Below are positions 26,490-33,937 of a stretch of DNA of 64,000 nt, piece after piece. Source of the DNA: Tropicimonas sp. IMCC34043 (lineage in GTDB: Bacteria > Pseudomonadota > Alphaproteobacteria > Rhodobacterales > Rhodobacteraceae); NCBI RefSeq assembly GCF_003390845.1, contig NZ_QMEK01000005.1:1-64000 (forward strand), in the 5' to 3' direction. Both the position numbers and the translations under genes were made by a program. How positions within the stretch are numbered: position 1 is the stretch's first letter; the number at the start of each line of letters is the position of its first letter. Under the pieces are notes generated by a model. That model ran no database searches. It was not told the origin of the DNA and worked only from the letters and a program-made list of their open reading frames with translations.

Positions 26490-27533
26490 TCAGGGGCGAT
26501 AGGCTGCGCCCCAGGGGAAGCGGCCGACCTTGACGGTGCGGATCGGTTCGCGGCTGGCCACGTCGATCACGGTCACGTCGCCCGAGACGCCATTGGTGGT
26601 GAACAGGCGCGACTTGTCGCCGTTGAAGGCCATGTGCCAGACCCGGCGGCCGACGAGGATGTAATCCTCGACCTCGTAGGTTTCGGCATTGACGACCGCG
26701 ACATGGTTGGCGGGGCCGAGCGCCACGAAGGCGGTCTTTTCGTCGTCGGTCAGCTCGAACCCGACGGGCTGGATCCGGTCGGGGTGGATGCCCTTGACCT
26801 CGAACCGGATCTTGGCCTTTTCGGCTTGAGTTGGCACGTCGAAGACCGTGATGGTGCCGCCGATCTCTGAACTGACCCACAATTCGCTGCCGTTCTTGAC
26901 GAATTCGGCATGGCGCGGGCGCGCATCGACCAGCGTGTTGCCGACGATCTTTCGGGTCTCGGTATCGATCCAGTGCGCCATGTTCGTGGTTTCGGAGGTC
27001 GTCACGACGATCGCGCCATCGGGGCTGACGGCCATGCCCTCGGGCTCGATCCCCACGTCGATCTGATCGACGACCTTGCGGGTCTCGACATCGACGACGG
27101 TGGTCACGGCATCGTTCTCGTTGGCGATATAGAGGTGACGATTGTCGGGATGCAGCACGAATTGCTCGGGGTCTTCGCCCGAGGGCAGATCATGCAGGAT
27201 CTCGCCCGTTTCGGGATCCATCACCTGCACCGTGTCGCTGTCCGAGGCGCAGATGTAGAGCCGGGAGAAGTCGCGGGAGAAGGTGATGCCGCGCGGGCGC
27301 TCTCCGGTGGGGATGGTGCGGGTCACCTCGAACCTGTCGGCGTCGATCACGCTGAGCGTATTGTCCTTTTCGTTGCTGACCCAGATCTCGCCCGCGGCGA
27401 GCGGCGAGGTCGCGAGGCAGAGCGCGAGCGCACTGATGGCAAGCCGCAGAGGGGGGCTGTCTGCCCCCCGTCGTCCGGCGGTCGCCGGCCGCCTCCCCCC
27501 GAGGATATTTCGGAACAGAAGAAATCGGTTCAT
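26490..27533 (-). CDS. PQQ-dependent catabolism-associated YVTN beta-propeller protein
   Basis: This 347-residue protein has seven-bladed propeller repeats of the YVTN type (IWVSNEKDNTLSVIDAD, LYIANENDAVTTVVDVETRK, LWVSSEIGGTITVFDV). This type is conserved beside PQQ alcohol dehydrogenases. The signal peptide (LRLAISALALCLATSPLAA) is preceded by about 28 residues encoded largely by a dispersed intergenic element (27451-27524), an unusual N-terminal extension. There is no other ATG, GTG or TTG before the signal. The ATG at 27533 overlaps the previous stop by four bases. It is probably periplasmic; its role is unknown. Confidence 0.82.
   Translation of the reverse strand: MNRFLLFRNILGGRRPATAGRRGADSPPLRLAISALALCLATSPLAAGEIWVSNEKDNTLSVIDADRFEVTRTIPTGERPRGITFSRDFSRLYICASDSDTVQVMDPETGEILHDLPSGEDPEQFVLHPDNRHLYIANENDAVTTVVDVETRKVVDQIDVGIEPEGMAVSPDGAIVVTTSETTNMAHWIDTETRKIVGNTLVDARPRHAEFVKNGSELWVSSEIGGTITVFDVPTQAEKAKIRFEVKGIHPDRIQPVGFELTDDEKTAFVALGPANHVAVVNAETYEVEDYILVGRRVWHMAFNGDKSRLFTTNGVSGDVTVIDVASREPIRTVKVGRFPWGAAYRP
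27451..27524. repeat. Dispersed Rhodobacteraceae-type palindromic element inside the propeller gene
   Basis: Two adjacent perfect hairpins (GGGGGGC/GCCCCCC at 27451-27469; CCGGCG/CGCCGG at 27475-27488) are followed by a CCTCCCCCCGAGGATATTT-like tail and GGAACAGAAGAAA. I recognise this arrangement as the element commonly found after genes in Rhodobacteraceae genomes. Here it lies in frame within the first 28 codons of the beta-propeller gene rather than between genes. I found no other copy in the window. Confidence 0.6.
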
Positions 27534-28699
27534 CGGAAGGCCTCGCAACGGGATTCGGGGGCGTCGAGCCCCAGGGTGTCGAGTTCGTTCGACTGGTGCA
27601 GATAGCCCGGCAGCGGCGCCTGATCGGCGAGCGCGCCGCGGGTAACCAGCGGGATCGGCTGGCGCAGCTGACCATTCCAGGGACGGAAGCTGAGCGCGCG
27701 GCCCTTGAAGCCGGCAAGTTCGAACTCGGGCGACAGCAGGAAGGCGCGGAGCGTGGCGGGATCGGCGCTGGCGGTTCGGGTGACCGCCTCGCCCAATGCG
27801 CGGACTGCGGCCCAGGCGGCATAATCCTCGGCCTGCATGTCGCGCTGCGCGAGGTCGTGGAAGCGGCCCTGAAGCTGGGCTGCGCCCCATTGTTCGACCG
27901 GCGCCGCCCAGGCGGTGGGCACGAGCCCCTCCGATCCCGCGACGGGGCGGGGACGCCAGGTGTTGTAGGGGATATAGCGGGCGAAGTCCCCAAGCTCGTC
28001 CGCGACCAGCAACAGGTCGTAATCGCCGAGCTTCTGGGTGAAGACCGGCACTTCCTCGGAGGCATTGCGGCGCATGTCGGCGTCGAAGGCCCAGGTCGCC
28101 TCGGCGCGGATCTTGAGGCCGAATTTGGCCGCACTCGAGCGCAGGGCCTCGGCGAAGGCCTGATCCTCGGGGTGGCTGCCCGAGATCAGCGCCAGCCGGT
28201 CCCAGCGCCGGGCGTGAGCGAACTGCATCAGCGCATCGGCACGCATGGCGCGCGAGGGCAACGTGTGCAGCAGGTTGGCGCGGCAGTCGCCGTCGCGGAG
28301 CGCGGTATCGGGGCTTGCAACATCGAACAGAAGCGCGCTCTGCGCCTCGGGCAGATCGGCGATGGCAATGAGGTCCGCGGCCGGAGCCTCGATCATGACC
28401 AGACGGGTCTGCGCCAGTGCCGCGCGCGCCGCCGCCAGCGCATCGCCGCCCGGCGCCAGGTCGATCAGCCTCAGGGCGTAGTCATGGCCGAGAAAACGAC
28501 CGGTGGTGACATTGTCCGCAAGCGCCAGTTCGGCGCCCGCGAGACCAAGGTCGTCCGGATGCGGGTCGAGGTTCGACAGCACCGGCGGACGGTCCTGCAG
28601 CAGCCGCAGATAGGCCATCGGAACCGCCAGGTCGGCGCGTGCCGGTGCGGCAGAGACCAGGGCAGCGATTGCAGCGAGGAACAGGGCTGGGGCGCGCAT
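27530..28699 (-). CDS. ABC substrate-binding-like protein of PQQ-dependent catabolism
   Basis: This 389-residue protein has a signal peptide (MRAPALFLAAIAALVSAAPARA) and the fold pattern of branched-chain amino acid (LivJ-type) binding proteins: LALISGSHPEDQAFAEAL, then YDLLLVADELGDFARYIPYN. Members of this subfamily occur only beside PQQ alcohol dehydrogenases. The start at 28699 follows GAGGAGG. It is divergent from the cytochrome gene at 28888. The shared 188-bp region carries two copies of the cluster dyad. Whether it delivers a ligand to the ABC-2 exporter is unclear. Confidence 0.82.
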   Translation of the reverse strand: MRAPALFLAAIAALVSAAPARADLAVPMAYLRLLQDRPPVLSNLDPHPDDLGLAGAELALADNVTTGRFLGHDYALRLIDLAPGGDALAAARAALAQTRLVMIEAPAADLIAIADLPEAQSALLFDVASPDTALRDGDCRANLLHTLPSRAMRADALMQFAHARRWDRLALISGSHPEDQAFAEALRSSAAKFGLKIRAEATWAFDADMRRNASEEVPVFTQKLGDYDLLLVADELGDFARYIPYNTWRPRPVAGSEGLVPTAWAAPVEQWGAAQLQGRFHDLAQRDMQAEDYAAWAAVRALGEAVTRTASADPATLRAFLLSPEFELAGFKGRALSFRPWNGQLRQPIPLVTRGALADQAPLPGYLHQSNELDTLGLDAPESRCEAFR

Positions 28700-28764
28700 T
28701 GATCCTCCTCTTTGCGGCTGTCTCGGGTCTGACCAACTTAGGGTCTGGGCCCCGGAAACGGCCA

Positions 28765-28780
28765 TTCGACCATCGTCGTA
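28765..28780. promoter_or_regulatory. CGACCTTGGTCG-like site, divergent promoter, copy 1
   Basis: The minus strand reads TACGACGATGGTCGAA, two mismatches from the cluster consensus core. It lies 66-81 bases upstream of the binding-protein start at 28699 and 36 bases from the second copy. Confidence 0.45.
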
Positions 28781-28800
28781 GGGGCTTTGTCCCGAACTTC

Positions 28801-28812
28801 CGACCAAGGTCG
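28801..28812. promoter_or_regulatory. CGACCAAGGTCG dyad, divergent promoter, copy 2
   Basis: This perfect CGACC-AA-GGTCG palindrome lies 75 bases upstream of the cytochrome gene. An identical 12-mer, in the same orientation relative to its gene, lies upstream of the NosR-like gene at 32653-32664. Confidence 0.55.
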
Positions 28813-28887
28813 CGTATCGTGGCATTGCGGCGACAGGGTACAAACCGAGCCAGCCCTGAAAACGCCAAGACGAACGGGAGGAATACC

Positions 28888-29565
28888 ATGTTCAGACTGC
28901 CCCTTGCCGCTGCAGCCATGACGATTGCGGCCTCGCTGGCCCATGCCCACGGAAACGTGGCGCCACAACCGGTGAACACCGATGCCCTGCCCGATGTCGG
29001 TGAGGAGTGGCTGACCGAGAACCCCTATCGCAACGCCGGCCCCGAAGTTTGGGCGACGGCAGTCGAGATCGGCGACAGCGGTTTCAACCAGAACTGCGCC
29101 CGGTGCCACGGGCTTGGTGCCGTTTCGGGCGGGCTGGCCCCCGACCTGCGGTTTCTCGAGGCCGAGGAATATGGCGACGAGTGGTTCGTCGAGCGGTTTC
29201 AGACCGGCTACAGTCAGGACGGCGTGACCAAGATGCCGGCGTTCGGCGAGCTTCTGGGCCAGAAGGCGGCCTGGGCGATCCGCACCTATATCGAGACCCG
29301 GCCCGACGACGGTGCGCTCGACGACGAGACGCCGCGGCTGCTGGAAATCCGCGACCGGCTGAAGGAGATGGCGAATGGCAGCGACGGCGATACCGAGGCG
29401 CTGCAGGAGGAACTGATCGGGATAGCCGCCGGGGTCGAGACCGGATCCGGGGCGCCGATTGCCGACAGCGCAGCCTACCGGGCGGCAAACTTCATCATGG
29501 CCAGCACCCCGAATTATGAGGCGGCGGCCGAGGCGCTGACCATCGGCCTGTCGGCCGCACATTGA
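28888..29565 (+). CDS. Cytochrome c of the PQQ alcohol locus (PedF/c550-like)
   Basis: This 225-residue periplasmic monohaem cytochrome c has a signal peptide (MFRLPLAAAAMTIAASLAHA), haem motif CARCH at about residue 70 and distal Met in KMPAFGELL. The acidic C-terminal half is longer than in class I cytochromes. It resembles PedF, the c550-type partner of the Ped/Exa quinoproteins. GGGAGGA precedes the start. Its stop overlaps the TTG start of the next gene, so the two are coupled. The promoter carries the cluster dyad. Confidence 0.85.
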   Translation: MFRLPLAAAAMTIAASLAHAHGNVAPQPVNTDALPDVGEEWLTENPYRNAGPEVWATAVEIGDSGFNQNCARCHGLGAVSGGLAPDLRFLEAEEYGDEWFVERFQTGYSQDGVTKMPAFGELLGQKAAWAIRTYIETRPDDGALDDETPRLLEIRDRLKEMANGSDGDTEALQEELIGIAAGVETGSGAPIADSAAYRAANFIMASTPNYEAAAEALTIGLSAAH

Positions 29566-30485
29566 GCCCGCACCTCGCGGGCTGCCGCCGCAGCCAGGCG
29601 GCAGTCGTGGCGCTGGGGCTGGTCTGCACCGCTGCGGCCCCCGCGCTGGCGGCGCGCTGCGACGATTATGTGCCCGAGGCGCGGCCGCAGAACGCGTCAC
29701 GCGACATCGTCGGTCAGGATCTGGACACGATCCTCGAACGCGGTTTCATCACCTTCGCCGCCTACGACGATTTTCCGCCCTGGTCCTATGAGGCGGACGG
29801 CACGCCTGCGGGTGTCGATATCGAGATCGGCCAGTTGATTGCCGAGGCGCTCGGGGTGGAGCCAAGGTTCACCCTTGTTGCCGCCGGCGAGACGCTGCAG
29901 GACGATCTGCGCAACTGGATCTGGAAGGGTCCGGTGGTCAGCGGCAGCGTCGCGAACGTGATGCTGCATGTCCCCTATGACAGCGACTTTGCCTGCCGGG
30001 TCGAGCAGGTGGTGTTTACCGGCCAGTATCAGGTCGAGCAGATCGCCATCGCCTATCGCCGCGACGCCTATCCCGACGATCCGCCGGTCCCGGCCTATTT
30101 CCGCTTCGACACGGTCGCGGTCGAGAACGACTCGATTGCCGATTTCTATCTGACGAGCTTCCCGGGCGGCCAGCTTGCCGCCAATGTGCACCGCTATCCC
30201 TCGACCGCGGCGGCGATGGACGCGCTGGCCGCGGGCGAGAGCATGGCGGCGATGGGACCGCTGGCGCAACTCGAGGCCGGGCTTGGCCCGGAGCTTGCGG
30301 TGCATACCCCGCCCCTGCCCGGCTTTGGCGTTGGCCGCTGGACCACCGGGATTGCGGTGAACTTCCACTATCGGGAACTTGCCTATGCGGTCGATGACGC
30401 GATTGTTGCGGCCATCGAGGACGGGCGGATGGAGCGGATCTTTGCCGCGCATGGGTTGAGCTTTCACCCGCCCGAGTTGCGCTGA
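29562..30485 (+). CDS. Quinoprotein-associated periplasmic binding protein (MoxJ-like)
   Basis: This protein of up to 307 residues resembles family 3 solute-binding proteins found beside quinoproteins, such as MoxJ/XoxJ. A signal-like segment (VVALGLVCTAAAPALAA) is followed by GFITFAAYDDFPPWSYEADG and DIEIGQLIAEALGVE. XoxJ/MoxJ proteins are thought to help maturation of the dehydrogenase rather than import. The start is uncertain: the TTG at 29562 overlaps the cytochrome stop (TTGA), and an in-frame GTG begins just before the hydrophobic segment; neither has a strong ribosome binding site. Confidence 0.8.
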   Translation: MSPHLAGCRRSQAAVVALGLVCTAAAPALAARCDDYVPEARPQNASRDIVGQDLDTILERGFITFAAYDDFPPWSYEADGTPAGVDIEIGQLIAEALGVEPRFTLVAAGETLQDDLRNWIWKGPVVSGSVANVMLHVPYDSDFACRVEQVVFTGQYQVEQIAIAYRRDAYPDDPPVPAYFRFDTVAVENDSIADFYLTSFPGGQLAANVHRYPSTAAAMDALAAGESMAAMGPLAQLEAGLGPELAVHTPPLPGFGVGRWTTGIAVNFHYRELAYAVDDAIVAAIEDGRMERIFAAHGLSFHPPELR

Positions 30486-30530
30486 GGGAAGCACCCGACG
30501 CCGGGCCGGGGGCGCGGGACGCGGCGCGGT

Positions 30531-32615
30531 TCATTCGGCCGCCTGCATCCCGCCCGTGCGGACCGGGCGCCGGGCCTCCAGTATCAGGGGAACGCAACGC
30601 GCCGGGTCTTCTGCAATCGCGACGCAGTCGAGGCACTGGAAGCACTCCGAATAATTGACCGCGCCCGATTTCGCGATGGAGCCATAGCGGCATTTCACCC
30701 GGCAGAGCTGACAGGGGCTGCCGCATTCGGTGCGGCGCGGGATCCAGTCGCGGCCGCGCAGCAGCCCGCCGATCGCCATGACCGCGCCAAGCGGGCAGAT
30801 GTAGCGGCAATAGCCCTTGAAGAACACCATCGAGCTGAGCAGGATCGCCAGGGCGTAGGCGACATAATACCAGTCGCGGCGAAACAGGGTGGTGATCGCG
30901 GTCTTGAAGGGTTCGACCTCGGCTGCCGTGTCGATCCGGCCGGGCGCGACAAAGGCACAGGCCACCAGCCCCGCCAGCACCAGATATTTCCCCCACATCA
31001 GCCGCGCGTCCCACCGCGGCGCGGGCCGGAATTGCGGCAGGCCGAGCTTGCGGCCGATCAGATCGGCGAATTCCTGCAGCGCTCCGAACGGGCAGAGCCA
31101 GCCGCAGAACAACCCCCTGCCCCAGAGCACGAAGCCGAGCAGCGCCGCGACCCAGATCGTCAGCGAGAACGGATCGTAGAGCAGAAACCCGAGGCTGCCG
31201 CGCTCCCACAGGGTGCGCAGAACGCCAAGGACAGTGACAATCGACAACTGCCCCTGCCCCCACCATCCGACAAAGCCCAGCACCAGCGCCAGCACAGCGA
31301 AGCGTAGCGCCGGAAACGCCCGTGCCCCGGCAAGTGCCGACTGCCGGAACGCCAGCAGAGCCATGAGGCCCGCCAGAAACACGCCAAGCGGCGCGAGATC
31401 CGGCGCGCGCGCCTGAAGCGCGGCGACCCAGGGCGGCGGCGGCGCTGCCACAGGCGCGGGCCGGCGGAAGAACCGCGCCTCTGGGCGATGCGGCACCTCG
31501 ATTGTCACCGACCCGACCTGAGGCTGGAACGCGCCATGTTCGCGCACTGCGGTCACGGTCAGGTCCCAGTCGCGGCCTGGATCGAAGCCGAGCCTGCGGT
31601 CGGTGCGAAGGATCATCGCAACCCCCTCGGGCACGCCAGGGGCGGTCTCGACCATCAGGTCGCTGTCGCGTAGCGCGACCGGCAGACCGTCCTGTTCGGC
31701 GGCGATCCATTCGGGCGCTGTGTTGCGCACGAAATCGGGGCTGACGAGTCCATGCCGCGCGGTCTCGATCAGCAGGATCGGCTCCTCGTCGGGGGAGATC
31801 GCGAGAAACTCCTGCAGCTCGGCAAGGCTGTCGGGGGACAGTGCCGCGCGGGCGATGGACTTCGGGCCAAGATCCGCGACCCAGAGGTCGAGGTAGGGCG
31901 CCTCGGGGTCGGCTTTGGCCTCTGGGTCGTCATCCTCCCAGGTGGTGCCGGCGAAGGCAGCGTCGATCCCGGCGTTGCTGAGCCGCGTGTGCGTGACAAG
32001 GCCCTGCGCAACCAGATCGGCCCAGCTCAGATCCTCGTCGACATCGGGGTCGGGATAGGCCGCCGGACCGGCCGCGATCCCGCGCATCTTCTCGCGCGCA
32101 ACGGCAAGCGCAGCACCCATGATCGATTCATGCGCGATCCGGACCGAGGCGGTGGCCTTGGTCACGCCGTCGAGATGCACCATCCCGCCGCCGGACGCAG
32201 CCCCACCATAGGGCGTGCCCACCACCACGTTCTGGTTGATCGAAAGGCCCTGATATTGCTCGAGAAAGCGGTTGAGCGGCGCCTCGCCCAGACCCGAGAC
32301 GAAAATCGGCTCGTTCTGTTCGATCAGCCGGACCTGCAGAAACCGGCCGTCGAGATCGAGCATCACCAGAAGATCGATTGGCGCGCCCGAAAACCCCGGC
32401 AGCGGCGCGAGCGGTTCGGTCTCGAAGACATAGCCCGCAAGCGCGCCGCCCGAATTGAGCAGTTGATAGACGCCACGCTCGTCGATCGGCTCGCCGAGCG
32501 CATAGGGTGGCTGGACCAGCTGGGCCAGCGCCGGGCGGTCGAGCGGTGACGCCGGCGCGGCGACCGCCAGCGCCGTCCAGAAACCGGCGAAAAGAAGGAG
32601 GATCAGGGCTTTCAT
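30531..32615 (-). CDS. NosR/NirI-like membrane protein: flavinylated FMN domain plus 4Fe-4S clusters
   Basis: This 694-residue protein has a signal peptide, then a periplasmic FMN-binding domain with the ApbE flavinylation motif DGVTKAT (Thr155, predicted covalent FMN). Several membrane helices follow (from about residue 430), with cytoplasmic Cys motifs CGWLCPFGALQEF and CRYICPLGAV, and a ferredoxin-like part (CRVKCRYG, ECFQCLDC). This is the layout of NosR/NirI electron-transfer proteins, yet no nos or nir genes are nearby. It belongs to the alcohol locus by position and promoter motif. ATG 32615 fits the signal peptide but has a poor ribosome binding site; ATG 32651 is an alternative that would abut the promoter dyad. 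Confidence 0.85.
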   Translation of the reverse strand: MKALILLLFAGFWTALAVAAPASPLDRPALAQLVQPPYALGEPIDERGVYQLLNSGGALAGYVFETEPLAPLPGFSGAPIDLLVMLDLDGRFLQVRLIEQNEPIFVSGLGEAPLNRFLEQYQGLSINQNVVVGTPYGGAASGGGMVHLDGVTKATASVRIAHESIMGAALAVAREKMRGIAAGPAAYPDPDVDEDLSWADLVAQGLVTHTRLSNAGIDAAFAGTTWEDDDPEAKADPEAPYLDLWVADLGPKSIARAALSPDSLAELQEFLAISPDEEPILLIETARHGLVSPDFVRNTAPEWIAAEQDGLPVALRDSDLMVETAPGVPEGVAMILRTDRRLGFDPGRDWDLTVTAVREHGAFQPQVGSVTIEVPHRPEARFFRRPAPVAAPPPPWVAALQARAPDLAPLGVFLAGLMALLAFRQSALAGARAFPALRFAVLALVLGFVGWWGQGQLSIVTVLGVLRTLWERGSLGFLLYDPFSLTIWVAALLGFVLWGRGLFCGWLCPFGALQEFADLIGRKLGLPQFRPAPRWDARLMWGKYLVLAGLVACAFVAPGRIDTAAEVEPFKTAITTLFRRDWYYVAYALAILLSSMVFFKGYCRYICPLGAVMAIGGLLRGRDWIPRRTECGSPCQLCRVKCRYGSIAKSGAVNYSECFQCLDCVAIAEDPARCVPLILEARRPVRTGGMQAAE

Positions 32616-32652
32616 GGCCGGAGCGTACAGAAGCCCGCAAGGGCCAGACATT

Positions 32653-32664
32653 CGACCTTGGTCG
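32653..32664. promoter_or_regulatory. CGACCTTGGTCG dyad upstream of the NosR-like gene
   Basis: This is the same 12-base palindrome as at 28801-28812, in the same orientation relative to its gene. It lies 38-49 bases upstream of the chosen ATG. Confidence 0.55.
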
Positions 32665-32926
32665 TGTTTCGGCGCGCCGATCCATGCCGTCCCGCACCGG
32701 CCACGGCGCAATCCGTTCGCGCGGACAGATCATGGCCGCAGCGGGGCCGTGGAGGGGCCCGGCTCCGACCGGCGCAAGTTCGCGTGACGCCACGACGCCC
32801 GGGTTTCGCAGCCTGCCCCGGCGCGATGCCGTGCAGATGGCCTCGATTCCTGCCGCACCAAACCCTAGGAATGGATCAGCCGGACGAGCCCCTGAGGGCC
32901 GCGACGGCCCATGTGCGAGGTGAACC
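32665..32926. other. Rest of the divergent gap before the asparaginase gene
   Basis: With the dyad site this makes a 311-bp gap between two divergent genes. No open frame with a domain is present. It should hold promoters for both directions, but I could not identify a clear -35/-10 pair for the asparaginase gene. Confidence 0.4.
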
Positions 32927-33859
32927 ATGACCTATTCGCTGGCGATCCACGGCGGCGCCGGGACGATCCTGAAATCGCGGCTGACGCCGGAACGCGAGGC
33001 CGCCTATCACGCCGGCTTGCAGGCGGCACTGGCGGCCGGCGCGGCAGTGCTGAGGGCGGACGGCCGCGCGCTCGATGCGGTCACGGCGGCGGTCTGCGTG
33101 CTGGAGGACGATCCGCTGTTCAACGCGGGCCGGGGCGCGGTCTTCACCTCGGCCGGCGCGCAGGAGATGGACGCGGCGGTAATGGACGGCCGCGACCGGC
33201 GCGCCGGGGCGGTGGCGGGGATCTTCGGGCCGAAGAACCCGGTGCTTCTGGCCCGCGCGGTGATGGAGCGGACAGGGCATGTCTGCCTGATCGGACCCAA
33301 TGCGCTGGAGCTTGCCCGCGCGGCCGGGCTGGCCTTTGAGGACCCGGAATATTTTTTTACCGAGGCGCGGTGGCAGTCGTTGCAGAAGGTGCTGGCACTT
33401 GCCGCCGAGGGCCGGGTCAGCGACGATCCGGCGCAACGGCATGGCACGGTCGGGGCGGTGGCGCGCGACCGGGCGGGCGATCTGGCGGCCGCAACCTCGA
33501 CCGGCGGGATGACGGGCAAGGCGCCGGGCCGGGTCGGCGACACGCCGATGATCGGTGCCGGCACGTTTGCCGACAACGCCACCTGCGCGGTCTCGGGCAC
33601 CGGGCATGGCGAGGTCTTCATCCGCTGGACCGCCGCGGCCGAGATTGCCGCAAGGATGCGCCATCGCGGCGACAGCCTCGAGGCGGCGGCAAATGCGGTG
33701 GTGATGGACGAGCTTGCCGCGGTCGATGGATCGGGCGGCGTGATCGCGGTCGACCGCGATGGCACCATCGCGATGCCGTTCAACTGCGAAGGCATGTACC
33801 GCGGCTGGGTCCGCGAGGGTTCTGCAGCGGAGACCGCAATCTATGCGGACGCGCGCTGA
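32927..33859 (+). CDS. Isoaspartyl peptidase / plant-type L-asparaginase
   Basis: This 310-residue Ntn-hydrolase cleaves L-asparagine or beta-aspartyl dipeptides after self-cleavage. The autoproteolysis site HGTVG has its nucleophile at about Thr174. Supporting blocks are AIHGGAG at the N-terminus, FNAGRGAVFTS, and STGGMTGKAPGRVGDTP with GTGHGE after the cleavage site. GAGGTG precedes the ATG. It is flanked by a divergent NosR-like gene and a convergent GH31 gene and appears to be a single-gene unit. Confidence 0.92.
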   Translation: MTYSLAIHGGAGTILKSRLTPEREAAYHAGLQAALAAGAAVLRADGRALDAVTAAVCVLEDDPLFNAGRGAVFTSAGAQEMDAAVMDGRDRRAGAVAGIFGPKNPVLLARAVMERTGHVCLIGPNALELARAAGLAFEDPEYFFTEARWQSLQKVLALAAEGRVSDDPAQRHGTVGAVARDRAGDLAAATSTGGMTGKAPGRVGDTPMIGAGTFADNATCAVSGTGHGEVFIRWTAAAEIAARMRHRGDSLEAAANAVVMDELAAVDGSGGVIAVDRDGTIAMPFNCEGMYRGWVREGSAAETAIYADAR

Positions 33860-33903
33860 GGCGCGCGCCCCTTTGTCGTGTCGCCGGGCATCCGGGACGA
33901 TCG

Positions 33904-33927
33904 GGTCGGGGCACGGCGGCCCCGACC
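33904..33927. terminator. Hairpin between convergent asparaginase and GH31 genes
   Basis: GGTCGGGGC and GCCCCGACC form a perfect nine-base stem with a six-base loop. It lies 11 bases past the GH31 stop on the minus strand. It lacks a T tract, so termination strength is uncertain. Confidence 0.5.
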
Positions 33928-33937
33928 GCGGCCTGCA

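Noticed and set aside
30531-32615. Annotation as NosR or NirI with a role in denitrification
   Set aside because: No nitrous oxide or nitrite reductase gene is nearby, and the promoter motif groups it with the alcohol genes.
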